Origin: UBA7445 sp042096455
GTDB taxonomy: Bacteria > Verrucomicrobiota > Verrucomicrobiia > Opitutales > Coraliomargaritaceae
Length of the DNA stretch: 64,000 nucleotides
Direction: 5' to 3'
NCBI GenBank assembly: GCA_042096455.1
Contig: JBELLU010000001.1
Span: 1-64,000, forward strand
Shown: one piece after another, positions 1-8,924 of the stretch
How positions within the stretch are numbered: the first letter of the stretch is position 1
Layout: the number at the start of each line of letters is the position of its first letter
The notes under the pieces: generated by a model
Database searches by the model: none
Told to the model about the DNA's origin: nothing
What the model saw: the letters and a program-made list of their open reading frames with translations, nothing else
Position numbers and translations under genes: made by a program

Positions 1-79
1 GTGTTGGGACAATTGGCTATGGAGCAAGCGTGAAGGAAGGGGGTGGGAAGGTTGATGTTGGATGTTTTTCCGGTGCTTT

Positions 80-283
80 GCCCTGAGGCCAGCTTAGCTG
101 GCGACCGCTGATAGGCGCTTATTTTCGCTAATCCTTAAAATAAAACTATTCGTGTTTATAAGCGAGGATTAGCGGTTTCCGGCTGTGCCGGATTCAGGGC
201 AGCACGCTGGATACCGTGGAAGCGGCAATCCTACCGCTTTGCTTGTTGGTTGGAACCACAAATAGACACGAATGGACGCGAAT
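80..283. repeat. dispersed ~204 bp element, copy 1
   Basis: This block matches 27734-27937 almost base for base. It begins GCCCTGAGGCCAGC and ends near an AATAGACACGAATGGACGCG phrase. Inside are an inverted repeat (CGCTAATCCT at 126-135 with AGGATTAGCG at 165-174), a small CCGGC-TGT-GCCGG hairpin (near 180-191) and the AAGCGGCA hairpin (220-239). It has no coding capacity. The structure looks like a small non-autonomous repeat (MITE- or REP-like); mobility is inferred. Confidence 0.75.
220..239. repeat. REP-like hairpin, copy A
   Basis: Arms AAGCGGCA and TACCGCTT (one mismatch) flank the loop ATCC, preceded by ACCGTGG. It is one of four copies in the window (others at 3140-3159, 3195-3214 and 27884-27903). 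Confidence 0.7.
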
Positions 284-574
284 ATTAATTGGATTGAAAG
301 TGGGAAAGTTTGGATTTACCACGAAGGCAGGAAGAGCACGGAGCGTTGCCTGGACACTGAAGCTTTAATGAAACCCTTTGTGAACTCGGTGCCTCTGTGG
401 CGAGTTCGATATTCGATGTTCTTAAGCCCTATCCCTATTCGTTTTATTCGTGTCCATTCGTGGTTAGAAATTCGGGGTTGGGCGTTCAGCGTTCGATGTT
501 CGAAGTTGGAAGTTCAATGTTCAATGTTCGAAGCGGGGTTGCGTTTGGTGGGGGAAGTTGGCAAGGGTGTTTGG

Positions 575-3124
575 ATGGAAAGTATGGGTTTACCGATTCA
601 CGCGGTGGCGGGGGAAATTGTGGAGGGGATCCGGAAGGTGGGTCGGGTGGTGCTGCAGGCTCCGACGGGTTCGGGTAAGTCGACGCAGGTGCCGCAGATT
701 TTGTTGGATGATGCGGGGATCGAGGGTGCGATTGTGGTTTTGCAACCGAGGCGTTTGGCGGCGCGGATGTTGGCGGCGCGGGTGGCGCAGGAACGGGGGG
801 TGAAGCTGGGGGAGGAAGTTGGGTATCAGATTCGTTTTGAGAATCGGACTAGCGCGGCGACGCGAATTCGATTTGTGACGGAGGCGATTCTTTTGCGTCA
901 GTTGTTGGCGGATCCTTCGTTGCGGGGGGTGGGGGCGGTGGTGCTGGATGAATTTCATGAGCGGCATTTGACGAGTGATTTGAGTTTGGCGGGTGCGCTG
1001 GAATCGGTGCGGACGGTGCGTCCGGATTTGAAGTTGGTGGTGATGTCGGCGACCCTGGATGTGGCGGGGGTGGCGGGATATTTGGAACCGGCGGCGTTGG
1101 TGGAGGCGAGTGGCCGAACTTATCCGGTGTCGGTAGAGTACGCGGGTGCGTCGTTGGGACGGGAGGCGGCGCCGGTGTGGACGCGGGCGGCGCGGGCGTT
1201 TCGGGAGGTGGTGCGCGGGGGAACCAGCGGGGATGTTTTGATTTTTATGGCGGGGGCGTATGAGATTCGGCGGACTCTGGGGGAACTGGAGGGATTGCCG
1301 GAAGCGCGGGGCTATGATTTGTGTCCGCTGCACGGGGAGTTGTCGCCGGAGGCGCAGGACCGGGCGGTTGCGCGGGGGGAGCGACCGAAGGTGATTGTGT
1401 CGACGAATGTGGCGGAGACTTCGATTACGATTGAGGGGGTGCGGGTTGTGATTGACGGGGGTCAGGCGCGGGTGGCGCGGTATGATGCGCGGCGGGGGAT
1501 CAATGCGCTTTTAGTGGAACCGATCAGTCGGGCGGCGGCGGAGCAACGGACCGGTCGGGCGGGTCGGACGGGGCCGGGTTTGTGTGTGCGTTTGTGGTCG
1601 GAGGCGGAGCACGGGGGTCGGGCGGAACGTGACACGCCGGAGTTGCAACGGGTGGATTTGGCGGAGACGGTGTTGTTGTTGCGCTCGGCGGGGGTGGATG
1701 ATTTGGAGGGTTTTGCCTGGTTTGAACGCCCGGAGGGGGCGGCTTTGGAACGGGCGCGGGTTTTGTTGGAAAGTTTGGGGGCGTTGGATTCGGGGGGTGG
1801 ATTGACGGATCGCGGCTTGGCGATGGCGCGTCTGCCGCTGCATCCGAGGTATGCGCGGATGTTGTTGGAGGCGGCGCAGCGGGGGGTGCTGGGGCCGGTC
1901 TCGCGGATCGCGGCTTTGAGTCAGGGGCGCCTGGTGTATCGTGCGAATGCGACGGGGGCGTCGCGGGGGGATCAGGTGCGGGAGATTGAGGATTTTTGTG
2001 GGGAGGATTCGGATTGGGAGTTGCAGTTGCGGGCTTTGGAGGTGGCGGGGGCGGCGCAGTATAAGCTGGAGCGGTGTGCGTTTTTGGGGATTCATGCGGG
2101 GGCGGCGCGACAGGTGGGAACGGCGGCGAAGCAGTTGCGGGGATTGGTGCGTGATTACGCGGGGGATCGGAATGATTTGGATGCGAAGGGGGTCTCGGAA
2201 GCGGTGGGGATGTGTCTGCTGTCGGCGTTTTCGGATTATTTGGCGTTAAGGAAGGATGGCGGGACGCGGCGATGTCGCTTGATGGGTGACCGGGGCGGGG
2301 AGTTGCGGCGCGAGAGTGTTGTAGAAAGTGAACTTTTTGTTGCCTCGGAACAAGAGGAGCGGCAGGTGCGCGGGGAGGTGACGGTATTGCTGGGGATGGC
2401 GACGCGGGTGGAGTGCGCGTGGCTGGAGGCGCTTTTTCCGGAGGATTTCAAAGCGGTGGTGGAGACGCGTTATGATGCGACGACGCGGCGGGTGGTGAGT
2501 GTGCGGGAGCGGGGTTTTCGGGATTTGGTATTGGAGCGGGTTGAAGCGGGGGAACCGGATGCGGATGCGGCGGGGGAATTGTTGGCGGCGGAGGTCTTGG
2601 CGGGTCGTTTGGTATTGAAGCAATGGGATGCCTCGGTGGAGGGATGGATCCGGCGGGTGAATTTTGTGGCGCGGCATTGTCCGGAAACGGAGATTGCGGC
2701 GATTGATGCCGAGGCGCGGGAATTATTGATCGGTCAGATTTGCGCGGGGGGTACGAGTTACCGGGGGATCAAGGACCGGGCGGTGATGCCGGTGCTGCGG
2801 GAGTGGGTCGCGCCGGAACAGTTGTATTATTTGGAGACCTACGCGCCGGAGACTTTGGATTTGCCCCGGCGGAAGCGTCCAGTGCGTTTGCGGTATGAGG
2901 CGGATGGACGGGTCTTTGTGGCGTCGAAGCTGCAGGATTTTTATGATGTGAAGGGGGAAAGTTTACGGCTGGCGAATGGACAGGTAGCGCCGGTGGTGGA
3001 GTTGCTGGCGCCGAGCGGGCGTCCGGCGCATGTGACGGATGATTTGGACGGTTTTTGGTCGGGGGCGTATGTGCATGTGCGGAAGGAGCTGGCGGGGCGG
3101 TATCCGAAGCATGAATGGCGTTGA
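575..3124 (+). CDS. hrpB: ATP-dependent RNA helicase HrpB
   Basis: DEAH-box RNA helicase of the HrpB family, 849 residues, close to the usual ~820. Visible motifs in order: Walker A APTGSGKST, DEFHER (DEXH box), VMSATLD (motif III), STNVAETSITI (motif V) and QRTGRAGRTGPG (motif VI), then the HrpB-specific C-terminal half. The frame is open back to 272, but residues upstream of 575 translate repeats. MESMGLPIHAV aligns with the family's normal N terminus; ATG 584 is an alternative start. Codons are extremely G-rich at the third position. The cellular role of HrpB is poorly known in general. It stands alone, followed by hairpin repeats. Confidence 0.9.
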   Translation: MESMGLPIHAVAGEIVEGIRKVGRVVLQAPTGSGKSTQVPQILLDDAGIEGAIVVLQPRRLAARMLAARVAQERGVKLGEEVGYQIRFENRTSAATRIRFVTEAILLRQLLADPSLRGVGAVVLDEFHERHLTSDLSLAGALESVRTVRPDLKLVVMSATLDVAGVAGYLEPAALVEASGRTYPVSVEYAGASLGREAAPVWTRAARAFREVVRGGTSGDVLIFMAGAYEIRRTLGELEGLPEARGYDLCPLHGELSPEAQDRAVARGERPKVIVSTNVAETSITIEGVRVVIDGGQARVARYDARRGINALLVEPISRAAAEQRTGRAGRTGPGLCVRLWSEAEHGGRAERDTPELQRVDLAETVLLLRSAGVDDLEGFAWFERPEGAALERARVLLESLGALDSGGGLTDRGLAMARLPLHPRYARMLLEAAQRGVLGPVSRIAALSQGRLVYRANATGASRGDQVREIEDFCGEDSDWELQLRALEVAGAAQYKLERCAFLGIHAGAARQVGTAAKQLRGLVRDYAGDRNDLDAKGVSEAVGMCLLSAFSDYLALRKDGGTRRCRLMGDRGGELRRESVVESELFVASEQEERQVRGEVTVLLGMATRVECAWLEALFPEDFKAVVETRYDATTRRVVSVRERGFRDLVLERVEAGEPDADAAGELLAAEVLAGRLVLKQWDASVEGWIRRVNFVARHCPETEIAAIDAEARELLIGQICAGGTSYRGIKDRAVMPVLREWVAPEQLYYLETYAPETLDLPRRKRPVRLRYEADGRVFVASKLQDFYDVKGESLRLANGQVAPVVELLAPSGRPAHVTDDLDGFWSGAYVHVRKELAGRYPKHEWR

Positions 3125-3139
3125 GGGGCGGTATCGTGG

Positions 3140-3159
3140 AAGCGACAATCCTGTCGCTT
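3140..3159. repeat. REP-like hairpin, copy B
   Basis: Perfect 8-bp arms AAGCGACA / TGTCGCTT with loop ATCC, preceded by ATCGTGG and followed by TGG. Sixteen bases after the hrpB stop. Direct neighbour of copy C, in the same orientation. Confidence 0.75.
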
Positions 3160-3194
3160 TGGTATAAGGACCCACAATGATGGGGTAACCGTGG

Positions 3195-3214
3195 AAGCGA
3201 CAATCTTGTCGCTT
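3195..3214. repeat. REP-like hairpin, copy C
   Basis: Perfect 8-bp arms AAGCGACA / TGTCGCTT with loop ATCT, preceded by ACCGTGG. Tandem with copy B (55 bp start to start). Together they fill most of the hrpB-lptA spacer and could act as transcript ends or mRNA stabilisers, although no U-tract follows. Confidence 0.75.
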
Positions 3215-3324
3215 TGGCATATAGGGTTCATGATGGTGAGATTGAGAGCGCTGAGTAAAGTGTATCGGGTTTGATTTTCGGCTGGTCAGGGGGCTGTGGT
3301 GGGGGTTTGCTGGTGGTTTCCAAA

Positions 3325-5193
3325 ATGCGTTTGCTCTGTCTATTCAGTTTATTGGGTGTGTTGTTGCCGTGCTTGAACGCGGGCCTTGACTCGATCACGC
3401 CGAGTGCGCCGGTGAAGGATTTTCGTTTCCCGAAGTTTGGGGCGAATGGTTACACGCAATGGGTTTTGCAGGGGGCGAAGGGGATATATGACGGGCCGGA
3501 GCAGATTCGGGTGGAGGAGATGGGCTTGCGGGTGTACACGGGGGATGAACGGATGGCGGTGGAGCTGAGCCTGGACAGTCCGGCGGCGGCGTTGCGGATG
3601 GAGGAAAACCGGGCGGAATCGAGCGAGTCGATTCGGATCGCGGGCGCGAATTTTGAAATCACGGGGAAGGGTTGGACCTGGGACGGGGCAAAGAAGGATA
3701 TTGTGGTTTCGAGCGCGGCGCAGGTGGAATTTGGGCAGTCGATCCTTGAGGGGTCGGGAGAGGCAGCGGAGGCGGAAGCGGGCAAGACGCTGGTGCGGAG
3801 TGAATCGCTGGAATTGAAAACAACGGTGGAGGATTACGCGTTTGACTTCAAGGGAGGGGTCGAGGCGGAATCGGGGGGTCTGCGTTTGTGGAGCGATCGT
3901 TTATTGGCGCGGGCTGATACGCCTGCGGGTGAAAGCGGGGACGCGGGTCCAGTGAGCGGGGAGTTGCGCGCTTTGCGAGATTTATTGGCGGAAGGCTCGG
4001 TGGTAGTGGAAGAGGGCGGGCGTCGTTTAAAGGCGGAGCGGGCGCGTTTTTTCCCTGGGACGGAAGTGGTGGAATTGAATGGCTCGGTGCAGGTTGAGAG
4101 CGGGGGTGCCTTGATCAACGGGGAGCGGATTTTGAGCGAGGCGAATACGGTGGTGGTCACGGGCGCGGCGGATGCGGGTCGGGCGCAGATGGTTTTGGTG
4201 CAGGCGGGGGGCTTGGGATTATCGGGGGCGTCGAGTTTGAGCGAGGTGACCTTGATTCATGCTGACCGGATTGTAATGGAGGAATTGGAAACCGCGACGG
4301 AGTTTGAATTTGAGGGCCGGGTCGAGATATTTTCCGGAACGCTGACCTTGCGGGCGGAGCATTTGACGGTGTTTTCGGCACCGGCGAAGGCGGTTCGTTC
4401 TAAAGGGGAGAATGCGTTGCCGGTGGGGGAAGTGCGGGAATTGTATGCGCGCGGTTCGGTGTATATTGAGGATGACGGGATGGAAGTGCAGGCGGAGGAG
4501 GCGAATTTTTATCCCGGTCGGGAGCGTGCGAAGTTGAAGGGGAATCCGCGTTTGAGTCATGAGGGGGCAGTGGTCTCGGGGGCGCGGATGGAATTGGCGC
4601 CGGAGAAGGCTTTTGTGTATGGGGACGGGGAACGGCGGGTGCGGGTGTTGTTGCCGGAGTTGCCGAATTTGGGGTATGAGAACGCGGTGGATCCGAAGGG
4701 TGAAACCGAGGTCGCTGAGGCGGAGGCGCAAGTGGAAGTGGAAGCGGAGGCGACTTTGATTGAGAGTGAGCAGTTGGAGATGCGTGAGGTGGAGGGTCAG
4801 CAGCAGTATATTTTTGAGGACGCGGTCTCGGTGACCGGGACGAATCTGGCGGTGACATGTGATCGGATGGAAGTGCAGGCGCGGCGCAAGGATGCGGAAC
4901 GCGCGGGTCAGTCCGGTTTGATGGGGGCGACGCAGATCGAGGAAATTGTGGGGACGGGTTCGGTGCGCATTGAACAGGAGGGCCGGGTGGCGCGTGCGGA
5001 CAAGGCATGGATTGATCCGGTTGGTTCGCGTTTGGTCTTGGAGGGCAACGCGGAGGTGGATGACGTGAAGGGTCAGGTGCGGGGCGGGCGTCTGGTGTTG
5101 AATCAGGGTGAACGCCGTGCGATTGTGGAGGGCGGTGCGGACGGGGAGCGCGCCCGGGTGACCTTGCCGGAATTGCCGCTTCGCAAAGATTGA
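3325..5193 (+). CDS. LptA/OstA-like periplasmic LPS-transport protein with several repeats
   Basis: Predicted exported protein of about 622 residues. The ATG at 3325 gives a clean signal peptide (MRLLCLFSLLGVLLPCLNAG); the upstream TTG at 3271 would bury it. The mature part is a series of OstA/LptA-like beta segments of the type GSVxVEExGxxLxAExAxFxPG...VxGxxI, recognisable around residues 215-275, 365-435 and 540-610, far more than the single domain of E. coli LptA (185 aa). It lies 55 bp before lptB, the usual position of lptA/lptC. The inferred role is carrying LPS across the periplasm as an extended jellyroll. Fusion of LptC- and LptA-type parts is possible, but boundaries cannot be fixed by eye. 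Confidence 0.72.
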   Translation: MRLLCLFSLLGVLLPCLNAGLDSITPSAPVKDFRFPKFGANGYTQWVLQGAKGIYDGPEQIRVEEMGLRVYTGDERMAVELSLDSPAAALRMEENRAESSESIRIAGANFEITGKGWTWDGAKKDIVVSSAAQVEFGQSILEGSGEAAEAEAGKTLVRSESLELKTTVEDYAFDFKGGVEAESGGLRLWSDRLLARADTPAGESGDAGPVSGELRALRDLLAEGSVVVEEGGRRLKAERARFFPGTEVVELNGSVQVESGGALINGERILSEANTVVVTGAADAGRAQMVLVQAGGLGLSGASSLSEVTLIHADRIVMEELETATEFEFEGRVEIFSGTLTLRAEHLTVFSAPAKAVRSKGENALPVGEVRELYARGSVYIEDDGMEVQAEEANFYPGRERAKLKGNPRLSHEGAVVSGARMELAPEKAFVYGDGERRVRVLLPELPNLGYENAVDPKGETEVAEAEAQVEVEAEATLIESEQLEMREVEGQQQYIFEDAVSVTGTNLAVTCDRMEVQARRKDAERAGQSGLMGATQIEEIVGTGSVRIEQEGRVARADKAWIDPVGSRLVLEGNAEVDDVKGQVRGGRLVLNQGERRAIVEGGADGERARVTLPELPLRKD

Positions 5194-5248
5194 CAGTTGC
5201 CAAGGTGGGAGTTGCGAACAGCGTAGGAATAGATTTTTAATTGAAATA

Positions 5249-5989
5249 ATGGAAGCAGGAGCGACAACCGAGCGAATCAAGACGCGTGATCTGGCAAAGG
5301 ATTACGGGAAACGCCGGGTCGTGGACGGGGTGGATCTCGAGATCGCGGCAGGGGAGATTGTGGGTTTGCTCGGGCCGAATGGGGCGGGCAAGACGACCTC
5401 CTTTTATATGATTGTCGGTCTGGTGCCGGTCTCGGGTGGGGAGGTCTTTTTGAACGAGGCATCCCTCACGGATTTGCCGATGTATCAACGGGCGCGGCTT
5501 GGGATGGGCTATTTACCGCAAGAGCCATCGGTGTTCCGCAAGTTGACGGTGGAGGAGAACATCCGTGCGGTGGTGGAGACCTTGCCGATTAGCAAGGCGG
5601 AGCAGTCCTCGCGGGTGGAGGAGCATTTGGCGGAATTGGGATTGACGGAGTTGGCGGATCAGAAGGCCTTTACCCTGAGCGGGGGGGAGCGCCGCCGTCT
5701 GGAGATATCCCGCGCGTTGGTGACGCGCCCAAAGTTTTTATTGATGGATGAACCCTTCAGCGGGGTGGATCCGATCAGCGTGAGTGAGGTGCAGAAGATA
5801 ATCGTGCAATTAAAGGAGCGCGGAATCGGGGTTTTGATCACCGACCACAATGTTCGGGAGACGCTGAGCATCGTTGACCGCGCTTACCTGATGCACGAGG
5901 GGCGGGTCTTGAGCGAAGGTACCAGTGATTTTTTGATTAACGATCCGCAAAGCCGGGAGTTCTACCTCGGGGAGGATTTCAACATCTAG
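5249..5989 (+). CDS. lptB: LPS export ABC transporter ATP-binding protein LptB
   Basis: Cytoplasmic ATPase of the LptB2FG LPS extractor, 246 residues (family about 240). Walker A GPNGAGKTTS near residue 43, an LPQEPSVFRKLTVEEN Q-loop stretch typical of LptB, signature LSGGERRRLEISRAL and Walker B FLLMDEPFSGVDP are all present, as is the H-loop in LITDHNVRETL. It follows the LptA-like gene, completing the familiar lptA-lptB pair; lptF/lptG are not in the window. hprK starts 15 bp downstream, so the two are probably co-transcribed. Confidence 0.95.
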   Translation: MEAGATTERIKTRDLAKDYGKRRVVDGVDLEIAAGEIVGLLGPNGAGKTTSFYMIVGLVPVSGGEVFLNEASLTDLPMYQRARLGMGYLPQEPSVFRKLTVEENIRAVVETLPISKAEQSSRVEEHLAELGLTELADQKAFTLSGGERRRLEISRALVTRPKFLLMDEPFSGVDPISVSEVQKIIVQLKERGIGVLITDHNVRETLSIVDRAYLMHEGRVLSEGTSDFLINDPQSREFYLGEDFNI

Positions 5990-6004
5990 AAAGAGAGGAA
6001 GGGG

Positions 6005-6973
6005 ATGCCGAAAAATCAGAAACTACAGACGAAATTCGTGGAAGCGGTACCGGTGCGTGATTTTTATGAGTCCTTCAAGGAGCCGCTGGAGTTGGATTGT
6101 GTTGCGGGTGCCAAGGGCTTGGACGGGATGATTCGCGAGCGCAGTCTCAATCGCCCCGCGCTGGCGGTGACGGGGTATTTCAAATATTTTGCCGCGAAGC
6201 GGATTCAACTTTTTGGGGCGGGTGAGATGGCCTACCTGCGCGATTTAAAACGGGACGAGGAGGCGAAGGTTTTAACGGAGATGCTGGAACGGAAGGTGCC
6301 GTGTATTTTGGTATCGCGCAATCTATCGCCCTCGAAGGTGATGCTGGAACTGGCGGAAAAATACAAGACCCCCTTGATTCGCTCGCCCTTGAAATCGAAG
6401 ACCATCACGACCGAGGCAACTTTGCTCCTGGAAGAGAAGTTTGCGCCGCGGACGCACATCCACGGAACCTTGATGGACATCAAGGGCATCGGTACCCTCA
6501 TTTGCGGGGAAAGCGGGGTGGGTAAGAGCGAGTGTGCGCTCGCCTTGATCGAACGTGGACACAGTTTGGTGGCGGACGACCTCACACATATCCAACGTTT
6601 GAGTGACCGGGAATTAATCGGCACCTCGGCGGAGTTGAGCCGGGGATATATGGAATGCCGGGGATTGGGGATCATCAATATCGCGGAATTATTCGGGGTG
6701 CGTTCGGTGCGCTTGCGGAAGGGGATCGATTTGGTGATCAACTTCGTAGCATGGACCCCCGGGATGCACGAGGAGCGTACCGGTTTGGAGGAAAACACGG
6801 TGGAGATTCTTGGATTGAAGGTTCCGACGATGGAGATTCCGGTGCGCCCCGGTCGGGACATGGCGCGATTGGTGGAAGTTGCATCGATGGCGCAGGCTCT
6901 GAAATTAATGGGGCACGATTCCGCGAAAGAATTCAACGAACGCCTCATCGCCAACATGGCAGAAAAAAAATAA
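6005..6973 (+). CDS. hprK: HPr kinase/phosphorylase
   Basis: Bifunctional Ser-kinase/phosphorylase acting on HPr-like proteins, 322 residues (family 310-320). Walker A GESGVGKSECAL near residue 164 and the HprK signature ECRGLGIINIAELFG near residue 217 are intact. The C terminus has the expected VRPGRDMARLVEVAS. A purine-rich ribosome site (AGAGGAAGG) sits just before the ATG. As in many Gram-negatives, it may regulate a PTS-related signalling path rather than sugar uptake; no ptsH is in the window. The neighbour is lptB upstream. Confidence 0.94.
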   Translation: MPKNQKLQTKFVEAVPVRDFYESFKEPLELDCVAGAKGLDGMIRERSLNRPALAVTGYFKYFAAKRIQLFGAGEMAYLRDLKRDEEAKVLTEMLERKVPCILVSRNLSPSKVMLELAEKYKTPLIRSPLKSKTITTEATLLLEEKFAPRTHIHGTLMDIKGIGTLICGESGVGKSECALALIERGHSLVADDLTHIQRLSDRELIGTSAELSRGYMECRGLGIINIAELFGVRSVRLRKGIDLVINFVAWTPGMHEERTGLEENTVEILGLKVPTMEIPVRPGRDMARLVEVASMAQALKLMGHDSAKEFNERLIANMAEKK

Positions 6974-7117
6974 TTTTTCGTGCCAAAAATTTTCTTCAGG
7001 CACGATACGAGTGTGTCGCTTCGTTAGGGTCGTATTTTTTGCTTTTGGAAAATGCGTGTTTTCAGGGATTAACGGAATCGTGACTTTCGGCTGTCATGAT
7101 TTTGTAAAGCTATAAAA

Positions 7118-7145
7118 AGTTATTCAGTTGCGACTGTGAATAACT
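7118..7145. promoter_or_regulatory. inverted pair of DnaA-box-like sites
   Basis: AGTTATTCA (7118-7126) faces TGAATAACT (7137-7145). The right member contains TGTGAATAA (7135-7143), the exact complement of the DnaA box TTATTCACA. The left reads TTATTCAGT, two bases off. Two facing boxes 10 bp apart are a plausible DnaA binding unit for dnaA autoregulation or initiation. Confidence 0.6.
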
Positions 7146-7425
7146 TGTGCAGAAGTTGCCCTTGCCAATACTTTAAGGCTCATTTTTTTTCGTATTGTCC
7201 TCGGTTGGTTTTTATTAGAAGATCCAGTTTTTACCAACTCAACGGACACTCAGAACACTACTACCCTAACCTTTTAAATTTCATAAAGCATTATAATTCA
7301 GTTCCTTGCGGGATTGTAATGCGCAAAAACAATTCACTTATTTTCATTACTCACCTAGATTAGCTTCCCGTTGGACTCCATTTTTTGACTTGGTCATCCG
7401 TTTTCAACTCCGCTAATCGCAAAGG

Positions 7426-7434
7426 TGTGAATAA
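7426..7434 (-). promoter_or_regulatory. DnaA box
   Basis: TGTGAATAA, the complement of the consensus box TTATTCACA, lies 20 bp before the dnaA start, where bound DnaA could repress its own gene. Confidence 0.6.
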
Positions 7435-7453
7435 AAACGTCTTTTAAAGTAAC

Positions 7454-8878
7454 ATGTCGACTCCCTCTACCACTCTGAATCTTTGGAGCAACTTAACTCT
7501 AGAACTAAAGGAAATTTTACCGAGCGAACTTTATGATATGTGGTTTGAAGGTCTTTCCTTTGTGAGTGAAACCGACAACCGCCTCACGATCAGCGCACCG
7601 AACGATTTCAACGCGATCTGGATTGAGAACAATTATCTGGATGTGATTGCGCAAAAGGCGCGGGATTTGTCCGGTCGCGCTGTGAGCATCAAAGTAGAAG
7701 TGGATGCGGGGAACAGCGCGCCGGGCAGAGATTCCGATTCAATTGGCAAAGCGGTGCGCAGCCAGAAGAGCGGGATTCGCGGCAACAGTCGTGGCTTGCA
7801 GGAATCGGAGAGCAATTCCAAATCCAGCTCGAAGAAAATCAAAAGCGGGGCGACCTTAAACCCGCGCAACACCTTTGACAACTTTGTGGTCGGTTCGGGC
7901 AATCAACTGGCGCACGCCGCCAGCATTGCGGTGGCGAACGCGCCGGGTCGTGCCTACAATCCGCTATTTGTTTACGGGGAAACCGGCTTGGGCAAAACGC
8001 ACCTCATGCACGCGGTGGCGCACCAAATGCTCAACAACAACCCGAATGCGCACATCGCCTATGTCTCCACCGAGAAATTCACCAACGAATTCATTCACGC
8101 TATCCGTGAAAAGAAGCTGGCGAAATTTCGCAAGTATTACCGCAACGTCGATGCCTTGCTGGTCGATGACATCCATTTCCTTTCCGGCAAGGAGGGCACC
8201 CAGGAGGAATTTTTCCACACCTTCAACGATCTCTTTGAGTCGGGCCGTCAGATATTTCTGGCGAGTGACCGTCCTGCCAATGAAATCGAGCGCCTCGAGA
8301 ACCGTTTGGTTTCGCGCTTCCAATGGGGCTTGGTGACCGATATACAGGCGCCGGATTTTGAGACACGGGTCGCGATTCTGCGGAAGAAGGCGGCTGCGAT
8401 GCGCCTGAAAATGGATGACGACGTCATGGAATTTCTCGCGGAGCGGGTCTCGCGCAATGTGCGCCGCATGGAGGGTGCGCTCACGCGAATCGCGAGTTAC
8501 AACTCTTTGATCGATCAGTCCCTGGATTTAGAAGCGGTTGAACGCCTCTTGAGTGACCTCTTCCAAGAGGAGGCCGCCGCGCAAGTCACGGTCAACCAAA
8601 TCCAAAACAAAGTTTCGGATTATTATAAAATCCGCTTCAGTGAATTGGTGGGCCGCCGCCGCACCAGCGCGATTGTTTTCCCGAGGCAGGTCGCGATGTA
8701 TATTTCAAGAACCCTGACGAGTGATCCGCTCAAATCAATCGGGGAAGCCTTCGGCGGACGTGACCACGGCACCGTGATCCATGCCTGCAAACAGGTGGAG
8801 AACATGATGGAGCAGGACGTCACGGTGAAACGCGCGGTGGATTATTTGATCAAGCAATTGTCCAGCAACCGCGCCTGA
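7454..8878 (+). CDS. dnaA: chromosomal replication initiator protein DnaA
   Basis: Replication initiator ATPase, 474 residues. An N-terminal DnaB/DiaA-binding domain (about 1-85) is followed by a low-complexity Ser/Lys linker (about 90-135), then the AAA+ domain with Walker A GETGLGKTH near residue 178 and Walker B ALLVDDIHFL near residue 236. The C-terminal DNA-binding domain carries GGRDHGTVIHACKQVE, the DnaA-box recognition signature. Two exact DnaA boxes upstream suggest autoregulation. A small unknown gene follows 46 bp downstream and may share the transcript. Confidence 0.98.
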   Translation: MSTPSTTLNLWSNLTLELKEILPSELYDMWFEGLSFVSETDNRLTISAPNDFNAIWIENNYLDVIAQKARDLSGRAVSIKVEVDAGNSAPGRDSDSIGKAVRSQKSGIRGNSRGLQESESNSKSSSKKIKSGATLNPRNTFDNFVVGSGNQLAHAASIAVANAPGRAYNPLFVYGETGLGKTHLMHAVAHQMLNNNPNAHIAYVSTEKFTNEFIHAIREKKLAKFRKYYRNVDALLVDDIHFLSGKEGTQEEFFHTFNDLFESGRQIFLASDRPANEIERLENRLVSRFQWGLVTDIQAPDFETRVAILRKKAAAMRLKMDDDVMEFLAERVSRNVRRMEGALTRIASYNSLIDQSLDLEAVERLLSDLFQEEAAAQVTVNQIQNKVSDYYKIRFSELVGRRRTSAIVFPRQVAMYISRTLTSDPLKSIGEAFGGRDHGTVIHACKQVENMMEQDVTVKRAVDYLIKQLSSNRA

Positions 8879-8924
8879 GTGCGGTTCGTAACCAACGCCT
8901 TACAGGCGCAGCCGGCATAAATTT

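Larger units (their letters stand above)
1..574. other. repeat-rich spacer before hrpB
   Basis: No gene is supported here. A short in-frame tail ending in TGA at 31-33 could be the end of a gene left of the window, but ten codons are too few to judge. The rest holds one copy of the ~204 bp dispersed element (80-283) and a degenerate tract (about 405-540) built from TTCGATGTT / TTCAATGTT words and a TTCGTGTCCATTCGTGG phrase. The same words recur at 27.6-28.2 kb. The hrpB reading frame stays open through this tract back to 272, but those codons translate repeats. Confidence 0.7.
6974..7453. other. dnaA upstream region with DnaA boxes
   Basis: This 480 bp spacer is much more AT-rich than the surroundings and has no convincing gene; a 75-codon frame at 7136-7363 looks like chance. 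It contains three DnaA-box-like 9-mers (listed separately), T-runs and A/T tracts. It must hold the dnaA promoter and could hold replication-origin elements, although strand composition argues against this being the active origin. Confidence 0.7.

Noticed and set aside
272..574. N-terminal extension of HrpB by 101 residues
   Set aside because: The codons translate dispersed repeats shared with 27.6-28.2 kb; family similarity begins at MESMGLP.
7136..7363. 75-codon gene in the dnaA upstream region
   Set aside because: AT-rich chance frame overlapping a DnaA box, no ribosome site, no recognisable protein pattern.
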